64,000 nucleotides of DNA from Spodoptera frugiperda (lineage: Eukaryota > Arthropoda > Insecta > Lepidoptera > Noctuidae), in contig NC_064217.1 of NCBI RefSeq assembly GCF_023101765.2, positions 4,650,001-4,714,000 on the forward strand, written 5' to 3'. Positions 27,182 to 38,460 of the stretch are shown here, piece by piece. The notes beneath the pieces are model-generated. The model ran no database searches and had not been told where the DNA came from. It saw only the letters and a program-made list of their open reading frames with translations. The position numbers and the translations under genes are program-made. How positions within the stretch are numbered: the stretch's first letter is position 1; every line of letters starts with the position of its first letter.

Positions 27182-27887
27182 TAGGGATTGCAATCCGGTA
27201 TCATTTTCAATCCGGCCGGATTTCACCGGATTGATGCTAATCCGGCCGGATCCGTCCGGATCCGGCCGGATTTTAAAGTTACTTAGGGCCTAGTATTTAG
27301 TGTGTTTTAGTTTTGATAATAATGTATAAAAAGAAAATAAAATACGTATTTATGGAAAATAAAATCACTTTTAATTATATTTTTTGGTATTCATTGTAAT
27401 TTTTGGTACTATTTGTACTAAATTGGTACTATTTGGAGAAAATTATGAAACTATTTTTAATAATAAACTAATCAGTCTGACTCTCACTTATTGCTGTACC
27501 TATTTATGTAAGTATCAGAAAGTACTTAAGTAATAATAATACTATTAAACTCTTATTAATAATCTACACAGTTATATAACAAAACAATCTTTTAAATTTG
27601 TACTTATAAAATCAACAACTTCAGTTCATAATCCTAAGAAACAAAACAAGAAGCATTTATTTTTTGCAATGCAAAATTCAAATGAAAATTACTAGTCTGC
27701 TTCTGATGGCACTACAAATATAGCCTCTCTGCCTCAACACTAGTTGGCCTAATCGCCATCAAGTAACTGTTTTTTGCTTAACCGGATCCGCCACCGGATC
27801 CGGCGCCGACTCACCGGATCCGGTAGGTACAAAAACACGCCGGATCCGCCGGATTACCGGATCCGCCGGACCGGATTGCAATCCCTA
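27182..27887. mobile_element. Non-autonomous hAT-like element
   Basis: The ends are inverted: TAGGGATTGCAATCCGG and CCGGATTGCAATCCCTA. An exact 8-base duplication ATGAGCAC flanks it (27174-27181 and 27888-27895), the hAT signature length. Both subterminal regions carry arrays of CCGGATCCG-type units. The middle is AT-rich and has no transposase ORF. Confidence 0.88.
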
Positions 27888-28294
27888 ATGAGCACAGTCA
27901 AACCCGGATATTCATATTCAACGGCCGCATGTAAATAAAACTATACGACTACACGTGATATCACTTGCATATTTCATAAACTGTGCAATTCAAATTCACT
28001 GCGGGCACAATCCAGCCCTGAAATAAACATAAAAATATGCTTATGCACTGTTTGACTCCAGTTCAACATAGCAAGCCATTTGAACGCAAGCAATGTTGAA
28101 TTTTAAACTTGGTAAACCAAAGTTTGGTTTTGCTTGCGTATTTTCTTTGCCGAAGCTTTCGACAAATCCCTTTCGGAAGTGTTGTAAAATTTTGGCCATG
28201 AAAAAAGCGATACAATTGTACTTATACCTATGTACTGTTGTTTAGTTTTCTTCGTTGATCTTAAACGCGATCGTCGAATCTATTTTAGTAGGTA

Positions 28295-28402
28295 CCTTTA
28301 GTACGAGTTTGTTTTACGTTGGACGAAAACGAAACGAGAGCCCGCTCGGCGCTCTGATTGGTTGGTTCATTCGCGTCGGCCAACCAAAGTGCCGAACGTT
28401 CA
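28295..28402. mobile_element. Palindromic MITE A, copy 3 (right end lost)
   Basis: It has TTTAGTACGAGTTTGTTTTA, GAGAGCCCGCTCGGCGCTCT, GATTGGTTGG and GCCAACCAAAGTGCCGAACG, in family order. The outer right terminal part is missing. Confidence 0.6.
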
Positions 28403-28857
28403 AGAAGGGTGCTGATCGTGGTAGGTAGGTATTGAGATAGTTACATCTAAAATACTCATAAAGAAATTACAAGTAAACTTCTTATAATTTACTACACTTA
28501 CAAAAATGTTGTACTTTACGCTAATAATGTATGGTATATTAAAGATATTGAGAGCCAAATTGTAAATTGAATACAAGGTCTGAATGATTAAGTAGGTAGG
28601 TCATTGGCTCTCAAAGGATTATCCCTTTTTGTCCTTTAAAATTAGATCCCAATGGTATACATACATCTTCATTTGAGATTGTGAAATGACAAATTAATAA
28701 TCCTTTGAAAAAGATGTGAGTATAGCTAAATAAATAGGTCTGAGAGTGACAGAAAGGAATAATAATTCTTGTAATAAATTGATTTCTACCTGAAATTTTA
28801 TTGATTTGTATGTAAATTGAGTACATTATCTAATGTAAATTTTATATAAATATCAAC

Positions 28858-28990
28858 GAGCAAATCACGCAGACGCGACGACGTAGCAGTAGGCTTGCGA
28901 GTTGCAACGTCGCCGCGTGTGCGCACGCTGCTCATGATGAAGAGTCCAAATGTGACTCGAAACTACTGTAGTTGAGCTTTACTCTATTAA
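28858..28990. repeat. Interspersed repeat, inverted partner at 63590-63715
   Basis: GCGTGTGCGCACGCTGCTCA then TGATGAAGAGTCC and GACTCGAAACTACTGTAGTT. The block at 63632-63690 holds the reverse complement of the central part (TTTTCATCATGAGCAGCGTG). Unclassified moth repeat. Confidence 0.5.
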
Positions 28991-29463
28991 TTTACTCTAC
29001 AGTCTCACGATAGTTATTATAAAAATATCAACGACCAAATTAAAATAAATATTCACTGTTCTAGAGTTTTAACGTATCCGCTGTTTTCCTGGCCCAGCAT
29101 AGTTTGTGGTGCGGCAAAGGGACTGTTACATCGAGTGCGGTTCGCCGCCACCCTATTTAGCATTCAGCTGTGCTATGAGAAGGTCCACGGGAAAATCTAC
29201 ATTTTTAATACCGACCGCATCTTTAGCGCGAAATGTTACACTCATAATTTGAATCTAAGTGCCTACAGATGCTGTTAAAGTTTAATTTTTAACCAACTTC
29301 ACGAACATTATTTATCTTTTAAGCAGTTTATAGGGGCTGTTTGCTTGTCATTTGGGTTTTGCTCGAGACATTATGCTTGCTTAACGTTTGACATGAAACC
29401 TAGTCGAGTTTAATTAAATACGAGTACGTAGACAGTACCAAAAGTTTCTTAGTAACAGTACTA

Positions 29464-29505
29464 AGGGTTAGTATGAGTTTGTTTTACGTTTCGAAACGAG
29501 AATAA
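29464..29505. mobile_element. Palindromic MITE A fragment
   Basis: Only one terminal part: GGGTTAGTATGAGTTTGTTT then TACGTTTCGAAACGAGA. The GCGCTCT core is missing. Confidence 0.5.
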
Positions 29506-30517
29506 CTTTGATTTCGAAAGTCGGTATTTCTCATTATTCTTTGTTTCTTATTTAATACCTCCGAGTTAAAAGTTATTTAGACCATTTTAGTGTTATGTTT
29601 ATATAACCGATTACCTAACATAACTACCTAACTCTCAGAAAAAAATTGGCTGGTAATAAAAAGAACAGGCTGTATATCTTTCTCTTATCTATCTATAGGT
29701 ACGTTTATATATTCTATCTATCTATCTATTAACCTACCTATCTATACATAGGTTTTACATTGTAAGCGGTTTAAATTAACTAACTAAGTAATTAATTCAA
29801 AGTTCACAGTACTGTATGCAGTTTTACTGTAAGTATATTAATAGCAAGTCTTGTAGTCTTCACTCACACGTGGCCACGTTGCTCTAGCACAACTTTTTGC
29901 TCAGCTCTAATTAATTAACCGTAGGAGTTGGCTGCTCCTGATAGCCACTGATAAGTACAAAGAAACTGCTGGCTACATTTCCAGCGTTTGTTTTAAAAGT
30001 TAATTACTTATTTTGTTGTGTTTTTTTCACTATAAATACAGTACAGTGAAACTTGGTTAAGTGGGACCTGGATAAGGGAGAAACCTCCACAATTGGAACT
30101 CATACCGAGGTCCCAACACTTTGGCACTGAATTACCTCTATACTTCCTCATTATAATAATAGGATGGAATCCTCTTTATCTTTTTCGTTCTTTTGATTTA
30201 TCATTATTGTTAAGTTAGTCTATAACAGAGACAGCAAGTGATTTTTTAATGCATAAACCAGAGGAACTGAGATAACATCGTTTTATTTGTTGAACGTATT
30301 TTTATTCATTTATAATGTGGATAATAATGATTACAATAACGACAGACAATTAAGATGTTTATAAATAATGGAAGGACCTGTCAAGTTTGAAGATTAAGGG
30401 AAACCTTCTTTTGCAGAGGATGCTCATAATCTATCAGTGGACCGTCCTCTTGGACTGTTCGAACACAATACAACAAGAAGGAGTACGTATATCATTCACC
30501 GTCAACAACAACAGATG

Positions 30518-30608
30518 GCTTAGTATGAGTTTGTATTACGTTTAACGAGATCGAAACGAGAACGCGTTCGGCGCTCTGATTGGCCGGTGCGAATGAACCA
30601 ACTAACCG
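30518..30608. mobile_element. Palindromic MITE A, left half
   Basis: It has CTTAGTATGAGTTTGTATTA, ACGCGTTCGGCGCTCTGATT and GAATGAACCAACTAACCGA. It stops at the centre; the second arm is lost. Confidence 0.6.
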
Positions 30609-30689
30609 AAAGGTAGGTGAACTAATGAATTTTCAAAAGGCACTGCTAATATTCCTTAAATATATTATTTATTTGTATTATTTATTTTT

Positions 30690-30800
30690 AGCCGTGGTCA
30701 TCCCATTGCAGGACAAAGGCCTCCCTACCTTCCTTCCACTCCTCTCTGTGGAGAGCTTTCTGTGGCTAATCCTTATCGTAGGTGCCAAGATCGTCCCGCC
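30690..30800. mobile_element. RTE-like LINE 3' fragment
   Basis: GTGGTCATCCCATTGCAGGA, then CAAAGGCCTCCCT, is a variant of the RTE tail phrase seen at 35520 and 48158 (CTGCTGAACATAGACCTCCC). Confidence 0.4.
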
Positions 30801-30829
30801 ATCTCATTCTGAGCCTGGCGCGACGTCTG

Positions 30830-31165
30830 TTGAAGTTTTTTTTAAGGAAGACCTTTTAAACCTTTTAAAGACCTTTTAAACTAGCAGACGTATCACTTGA
30901 TGGTAAGTAATATCCGCCACCCATGGGGACACTTGAAACACCAGAGGCGTTACAAGTGCGTTGCCGGCTTTTGGGGGTTAGGAATTTAAGGGTTGTTGGG
31001 GAAGCCGGGAATTGTGAAGGGGAGAATTGGGCCTCCCGTACCTCACTCAGAAAACGAAACCCAACGTAACCTACGCGTTGTTTCACGTCGGTTTTCTGTG
31101 ATGCCGTGGTATCACTCCGGTCGAGCCGGCCCATTCGTGCCGAAGCATGGCTCTCCCACACTTAA
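30830..31165. repeat. Moth interspersed repeat (GTTGCCGGCTTTTGGGGG type)
   Basis: It begins with AGGAAGACCTTTTAAACC repeats, then GGCGTTACAAGTGCGTTGCC, GAATTTAAGGGTTGTTGGGG and GCTCTCCCACAC. The block at 41405-41650 is a reverse-complement relative. No ORF of note. Class not assigned. Confidence 0.5.
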
Positions 31166-31518
31166 CACACACGTTATTCTCTAGACGTTGTTAGACTCAA
31201 ATATATTACCTGCCCATAAATTCCAGACATAAATCCAGCAATATACTCCCTTCCTCCATATTTAACATGCCGTTTCGATAGCAAAATTGAAACTAAATAT
31301 TTGCTATGGAAATTGAATATGGTAACGATGACCATTCATCATTGTCTCGAAAATTCATTTCATATTAAACGGACGGACACCACATTTTAATCCGTGTTCG
31401 TATATGCGTCTGCATTGAGTTGAGAATATTTCATATCGGCTTTAAAATATGAAGTTTTAAAGACTCTCCGAAAAATGACTATGACACAATTTGAATGAAA
31501 AACAAAGTTGAATTACTT

Positions 31519-31524
31519 TTTATT
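31519..31524 (-). terminator. Candidate polyA signal for GPCR copy A
   Basis: AATAAA on the minus strand, about 375 bases past the stop codon. Inferred by motif and position only. Confidence 0.35.
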
Positions 31525-31897
31525 TACAATGAATGTATTTACAAAAATATATATAACTATTATACAATAAATAATAATACTATTTATCCTTCGTTTGTGC
31601 AGTTAACGAAAGCGTTTTGGGCCGCTTTGTACATTCTTCGTCTTGACGATCACTCCTTTATTGGTCCTTCTTTCGGAAGGTCCTTAGGAACTTCCTTGAC
31701 ACCTTAAAAGTGTGTCCAGTATCACATCACAACCAGAACTTTCAGTGAGATTTAACCAATGCGTTTATATGTCTCCTTGTAATCATGAATTCATTATAAT
31801 ATTTGCAGGAGCCGTATCGTTCTCACCAAATTAGGTATTAAAGTAGCACTACCTACTGCTTACCATATGAATTATTTCTTCATTATTCAGGTGCTAA

Positions 31898-33604
31898 TTA
31901 ATATTGTTGCCTCCGGAATTTATTTATAACGTCTTCAAAGAGACTCCTGTACGCATGTCGGTATTCATTCGACATTAACACATAGACGATGGGGTTTATA
32001 CAAGTCCCCAGATATGACAAGAGATGGGCCGACACGTTAGCGTAAGGTTCTGACTTATACTCCTTGTAAACCAATCTTGTCACCATCAATGGCAAATGGG
32101 TTAAATTGTAAGATAACATTATCCCAGCGATCATTGCAAACAGTTTTTTGTCTCTCCTTGTCGGTGCCCTTGGTCTTACTTCTTTTATAGTCAGTCTAAA
32201 CGGTGCTTTGAAGTATTTCTCAAAAGTTTTGTTGTCACGAGGTGTAGAACTGGCACTGCTAGGCGGCGTCTTATCATCGTCAGTTGTACTATTTGTAGGA
32301 CTTGCAGGATCGAAGCTTATAAGTGTCCTCCCATCAGTTGACGTCTCAGATTGGGTGTGTACTAGAGGTAAATGTGATGGGCGCATTGGTCTAGGATTTT
32401 GTCCTCGTGTTTTTTTTGCAGTTTTCATTACCACCCACCAAATTATAGCGTAAGATATAGCTATAGTAAGATAAGGTCCTATGAAGGCGATAGTTAAGAA
32501 GTATTTCTTTGGCGAGTTCCCATTTTTGTCTTCAAGCATCGTGCAGAATCCTCCATTAGGTTCCAAATCAAAGCGGCCCCATACTCCGAAGTAAGACGGC
32601 AAAAAAAGTGCTGAAGCTAACGTCCAGATGAGGATTAACATCATTGTCATGTTTCTTCTTTTATAAATTCTGAAACAAAGACATAATTCGTTATGAAATA
32701 GTTCTTCCACTTTAATAACACATTTATATGTTTTACGTGTATATTCCTGTTACGTACTTGGGGTACCAAAGTGGGTGACACACAATGATATATCTGTTGA
32801 TGGTGATGGCCAGGACTGTGAAGATGGAGACGGCGTTTAAAGTGAACTTGCAGTAGGCGTACACACGACACATGGTCCATCCGTGGGTCCAGTGTTTCTG
32901 CAAGAATGTGATAGCAGTCAGCGGCAGAATCAGGCTGCCGAATATCACATCACATATGTGGAGATTTATTATGAATATTGCTGTCGCATTCCGGACCTGT
33001 AAACGTATTGATTATGTATCATTATTACATACTTACAAGGTTTTTGTACTGATACAGTAACAACTTTGTATAAATCTAGTAGACAAGAAAGTTTCTGTTA
33101 AGTGGTACAGATAGTGGCGATTCAATAGACCAGATTATGCGAAGGAACCCTTAGGTCCTCATCAAAAATTGGCTGGCTCAATTGAAATATTACGAATTTG
33201 GTAAAAAAAAATCGTCAGAGAAAATAATTTATGTTAGTCGTATTTTCGTGGTTATAGTTTGACTTAATTATGCTTAAGTTTACCCATTTCGGAGAAGGGA
33301 AATTTATGTGTTATGCACTATCCTACAATGGACGTCTTGTGACTATGACGGTGATTCATATTGAATACAAATGAATGTAGGAACTACTCTTAAAAATAAA
33401 AATGAAAAATACCTTTCTGCACCTAGCAAGTGCTATGATAGTAGTGAGATTGCCAGGAATGCCTATGACCATGAAGGCCACACAGCACGCAGAAGCGAAG
33501 CCCAGGAGCGTATCAGAATAACACTTGAATAGTTTAACCGATGCTAAATCTTCACCTGACGAATACGACATTCCAAATTTGGCCTTAGTATAATCACACG
33601 CCAT
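31898..33604 (-). CDS. Class A GPCR, Tre1/moody-like, copy A (400 aa, 3 exons)
   Basis: Exons: 33604-33413, 32996-32758, 32669-31898; 1203 bases, phases agree. Seven membrane spans are readable: span 1 with GIPGNLTTIIAL; span 2 with NLHICD (Asp80, position 2.50); Cys107 before span 3; NRY at 131-133 in place of DRY; a Trp-rich span 4; span 5; a long third inner loop rich in Ser/Thr/Pro ending in basic RRDKKL; spans 6 and 7 with NPIVY at 369. The NRY motif and the phrases LAITINRYI and GVWGRFDLEPN point to the insect Tre1 (trapped in endoderm)/moody group, orphan receptors for cell migration and barrier formation. Ligand unknown. The first ATG follows in-frame stops. A paralog lies 5 kb upstream with the same exon plan. 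Confidence 0.9.
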
Positions 33605-34595
33605 TTTACACTTTTACACAATGATTGCTACCGATGACGATATTAAAAACACTCCAAATGTGACTGGTTTATTGAATATTACATTTTTGGTTCGTAAGCG
33701 GTCTATTCGCTATGGCTATAAAAGTCCTAATGATATTTTCAGTGGCCACAAAGTGTCTTTGAGGCTATAGTGTTTCCACAAGCGAACATAATTCGTTTTC
33801 CCTGTGCGTCACATGTAGTGAGATAATGCGGTACCAATATTACATTTGCTTTATAATACAGTGAACATTAATTCATTTAATACTAAGACACCTAAATTTA
33901 AACATTTAGTCACTTGTTTTGTAATTTAAACTCAATTACCTACCATTTAAATGTTACAGGAAAACGTTTTGTTTCATAATCGTTTAATATTTTTAAGGTG
34001 TCAAGTATCAAAGACGTTCATACAAGTACCTATATCCAATAAAGAGGTATAAACAGAATATGTATCTTTTTGACCACACAAGTAGGACTTGTTATGTTAG
34101 ACTTATAACAAGAATCATCAATTTCTAGAACTGGTATATAAATATGTATAAATAGAATTACAAGTCAGTACATCACTTGATTTTGCAAGAACTTCTGCAT
34201 ATTAAATTATTGCTAAATGACGTTGTAAACGGTTATAAAACTGCATACCGATTTATATTTATATGAACATACCTATAACCTATGATGTAGACTTAATCAC
34301 TAATTGATGTATGACGTTATAGTCCTTAGTTTAACAAGTTAAATAGAACTTGAATGAAATAAGTACTTAGGAAAATAAGAGTATGCCACATTTTTTCATG
34401 ATTACGTTATATTTAATTTTTTAATTATTTTTATTAGGGTACCAAACAGAATCGTATACGAAAATTACACTCAAATTAAATAATACACAGTCCAAAACAG
34501 TTTCCACATGAAAAATATACATTAACGCCGTATACAATCAAACATGAGTGAAAAAAAAATCAATTAATAAATGATTGAACAAATGAATAAAGTCG

Positions 34596-34680
34596 GTTTC
34601 AGTTAAAACAGTTATTACTTCTTATATTTCATGAAGGCCGAATTTCAGTTAAAACAGTTATTACTTCTTATATTTCATGA
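34596..34680 (+). repeat. 38-base direct duplication
   Basis: TTTCAGTTAAAACAGTTATT and the following ACTTCTTATATTTCATGA occur twice, with nine bases between copies. It is identical by eye, so recent. Confidence 0.75.
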
Positions 34681-35514
34681 TTAATGTTTTCTTTTCTATT
34701 TGGGTATTATTTAAATTTTTCGTATATCTCTGTTCTGGATAGTTAGGTTACAAGGTTCAAGATAAACATATCAATTTGATAGAGGTGTATTTCATGTTTT
34801 TCACTGGGAATTAGCCGATAATTTCCAAGAAAAAGATCACGGTAATATTTCGCACAATATTCACCGAGAGGCATTTAATGATTACTTAAACACAATCCTT
34901 AGCTATTGTTTACGTACAAAACAGTCATTAAGAATGCTTTAAGTAACCATTAGATGACTTAGTGCGGCAGTATGACATTTTTAACATTTTATCAGTGAGG
35001 ATGTAAATCTTCTCTTTGTAATGAATCAATCGAGTGATTTATATCAGTGCCTATATATTTGGACACCGATACGAGTAGTACATTGAACTCGGTAATGCCT
35101 GTAAGCTCACAAGGGACGAATGAACGTGAAATATAGCGTAACATGGAAACCCGGGGGTTTTCCTAAACATTGAGGAAACTTCTCCCAGTAATTAAACTAT
35201 GTAAGTGATATTTATTTGTTTTAACTTCTCTCTCATTACGATCTTATTGGCTTCATTTTCTAGTTTGATATTTATTTTTAATCCTTGTCTAGTAACTTTA
35301 CGATTAAAATTTATTGTAGGTAGGTACAATGTCAATGATTATTTTAAGGAATTGAAATATCGAAGACTTTTTTAATGTAATTTTTTTTCCCATGACGTGG
35401 TTGCGTTTGCAAACTAAATAGTAATATAATTGCAAAACTCACGTTACTATAAGATATTGTAAAGTACAGTTAGCATTATATTATAATTTACTTCTTAATA
35501 TACACATTTACTAA

Positions 35515-35795
35515 TCCTCATCATCATCATAAGTAATCATAACCATCAGCCGCGAGACGTCTACCGCTGAACAAAGACCTCCCCCATAGATAGTCCTCCA
35601 CATTTATACACATTGACTACCTTTATTTAAAGTCCTTATGTCCCCCAATGGGGCAGAGGGCGTCCACAAAGGTCCTCCATCTCGATCGGTCTTGAGCTTC
35701 TCGCTTCACTTCGCTCCACGTCATTCCGATGCCCACCGCTTCTGCTATCACTGTACGCTGGTTTGCTGAGGATGGCCACGCTTCCTTAACCTATA
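35515..35795 (-). mobile_element. RTE-type LINE 3' fragments
   Basis: A short run of ATC at the left, then CAGCCGCGAGACGTCTACCG and CTGAACAAAGACCTCCCCCA, the usual moth RTE tail in reverse. A second related segment (GTCCCCCAATGGGGCAGAGG) follows, probably from a second insertion. Confidence 0.6.
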
Positions 35796-35807
35796 ATTAG
35801 GCTGATT

Positions 35808-36010
35808 TTTTTTTTTTTACATTTAATGGGTCGACGTTTGGTCACCATCTCACCTGCTGGTAAGTGATGATGCGGCCTACGATGTAGCATATCTGCCCAT
35901 AAGCAACCTATTCAGGGCTTTGAAGACACCCAGGTTATGCCCATCAGGAAACACAGACTCCGGCAAGGAGTTCCACTCCCTAGTAGTTCGCACAAGGAAG
36001 CTTGAATGAA
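35808..36010 (-). mobile_element. LINE 3' tail with T-run (polyA on minus)
   Basis: TTTTTTTTTTAC followed by ATGGGTCGACGTTTGGTCAC, CTCACCTGCTGGTAAGTGAT and CAAGGAGTTCCACTCCCTAG: a tail commonly seen in moth LINEs. Exact family not assigned. Confidence 0.5.
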
Positions 36011-36596
36011 TTTTATCGAAAATGTAACATGCAGTTACAAGGCACAATGACGAATCAAAGTTAGCATAAAACTATGAATACCAAAGTCCAAAAATCTATT
36101 TAATCATATTGAACTTTAGAATTTCCTCATTCATAAATACATAGTTCCCTAGAAGTGCACTAATAAGTAATAATAATCTACAAATGTTATGTTGGAAAAA
36201 TTGATTTATTTTTATAATTACAATTATAAATTTACGGAGCATAAAAATAATGGTTCTGTAAAACAAATCGTGGCATATAAAATACGTGTTCTTCTTCATG
36301 AGTAATAGGTACTTAACATGTTGAATAGACAAATAATAATAGAAAATAATAAAATTAATTGTTTCTATAATTATTTTCCTGTACAGTTCAAATTATGGTA
36401 AAGTTTATTCATTGTTCATAAAATAATTAATTGTCCTTATGTCCCATGTACTTTAGTCTTCATAGGGCTAATGTACATTATAATAATTTTATTAGTTCAC
36501 TTGAGTTTAAACTTAGAGGAAAACAATGGGCAGAATGTATGACAGCGTACAAAATATATTATACTGAATTATACATTATACATTTTCAAATATTAT

Positions 36597-37012
36597 ACAA
36601 TGTGATAGGGGTCAGACTTCTAACCCGTTAAGGCTGAGTACTACATCTAATTTTATCGATAAAAGTCGGGGGTCGAAGGGGTCCAATCCCCTCCCCCTAA
36701 AAGTTATGGCTATTTTAAAAATTTTTTTTTCTTTTTTTGATATCAAAGGTTGTATGCGTCGCAGAAACAAAAAAAAACGACAAACGGTAGCTAATAACCT
36801 TGGCTAACTAATTCATTACTTTTTTCATATGTTCGATAATGTTTTGGTGAGAAAAAAATCATTTGTGAATTATTTTTACCGAAAAACTCACTATTTTTCA
36901 ATATTTTCAATTAGGGGTTCAACCCCCCATATTATTTTTTTTGTCGATAAAATTAGATGTAGTACTCAGCCTTAACGGGTTAGAAGTTCCAACCCTATCA
37001 CATTGTATATAT
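36597..37012. mobile_element. MITE with about 60-base inverted ends
   Basis: The left end (CAATGTGATAGGGGTCAGAC, then TTCTAACCCGTTAAGGCTGA) is inverted at the right (TCAGCCTTAACGGGTTAGAA to ATCACATTG). TATA lies on both outer sides and could be the target duplication. The middle is AT-rich with CCCCTCCCCC and no ORF. Confidence 0.75.
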
Positions 37013-38460
37013 TATATTATTCTTTTACCGTGTGAGCTTTACCTAGCATTTGAACATCTCCAAGGCTGGTGATGATGATGATAATAAGGAATAATACTTA
37101 CGTACATAATAGGGTAGATGACTATTTTTTGTTTTAATGTCCGTTTTGTAAATTATTTTAAAATATTAGACACCTATTTTTATCTGATTGAATGTATTTG
37201 CTTCCTAATATACTCCTAATTATTGATTCGTTTTATCTAAGTATTGTTATCTTGTATGATAAAATAAAAAATACGAGTCTAATATTTTTTTCATTACCTA
37301 ACTGACGGACTAAATAGATTTTTAAATTTTCATACTCTGTGACCACCCCTATTATTTCAACCTCTCAAAAAAATAATTACAGCTTTTTTGTTAAAATTAG
37401 CCTAGGCACCTAAACAACACGAGTTGTTAAAAAGAAGTGGTGAATCTGGAGTAAAGTGGCGTAGCGTCAGAATGGCGTAGTGTCGTAGTGGCGTACCGCG
37501 TAGTAGCACCGCGCGTAGTGGGTAAATGAACATTACAGTCCGCCATTGTCTCCGTAGAACACTAATGAACAACTAACGAACTGAGACAGGCACTTTGCGA
37601 CGCCTTTCTGCTGGTCTTAACAACCGTGCACAATAAATGTCTACCACAAAAATTTTGATACTGTTTTAAATGTACGCCTACGATTCTGTTGTTACATTTT
37701 TAAATGTGTTATTGTAATCATATTTATAATTCATATGTAAATAAAGTGTATTTTTCGCTATTTGTATAATTATATAATAAAACTTGGATTGAATTTTATT
37801 TTAATTTGTTTTAGTCCAAGTTCACATAAGTTCACGTAACCGTAACGTAACATATGCGACTAAACAAGGGGAGTTGCTTAATATACCAGTTCTGCGTATC
37901 TCTAGAAATGCATTAATATTACTTAATGTTATTACACTCCGTATGTAAGTATTTACTATTATAATAACCTAAAAAGTTATTAAGGTCTAAGATATTATTA
38001 GGTCTAAATCAAAAATAAATTACTATTATAAAATGTGTATTTGGTGCTATAAATACAAATTCTGAGTAGGAAAATACAAAATTAAATTTGAAATATTAAT
38101 ATATATTCGAAGATATAATATATATACTACCTATGTTATATTATTTATAGTAAAACTAATTGTATAAATGGTGGCCACCTAGACAAAGGTCCGTCTGTCG
38201 TCTTTATATGTATATGTATAATGGTGGAGACTGTTCACATGTGTTCTCTCTATGTCGAAGAGGTTGAGCTGCATCTATACATCCTTCTTGGTTTTGTACA
38301 CAAACACATAAATCTACTATAGTATGCATGAAAAAATACACCACTATACCAATTCATATTTGGTCTTCTGAGGTTTGTAGACGTACGACATACGACTGTT
38401 GCCGAACAGTGACGAAAACTTTAATGCGCATTATCACTATTGGTATACTACATATACTTT

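Larger units (their letters stand above)
22914..31897. other. Intergenic stretch without convincing genes
   Basis: About 9 kb between the protease homolog and the first GPCR. No ORF here has recognised motifs, a membrane pattern or linked splice sites. The repeats in it are listed separately: two SINE copies, LINE tails, a hAT-like element, MITE A copies and simple repeats at 26308-26345 (GTCAAAAA units) and 29710-29760 (ATCT units). Confidence 0.6.
33605..38460. other. Spacer between the two GPCR genes, no gene seen
   Basis: AT-rich spacer. It holds a small direct duplication (34596-34633 and 34643-34680), RTE and other LINE tails at 35515-36010, and an inverted-repeat element at 36597-37012. 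ORFs here are short and without motifs. Confidence 0.6.

Noticed and set aside
32148..32453. 101-residue plus frame opposite the GPCR A last exon
   Set aside because: Antisense of the Ser/Thr-rich third inner loop; no independent support.
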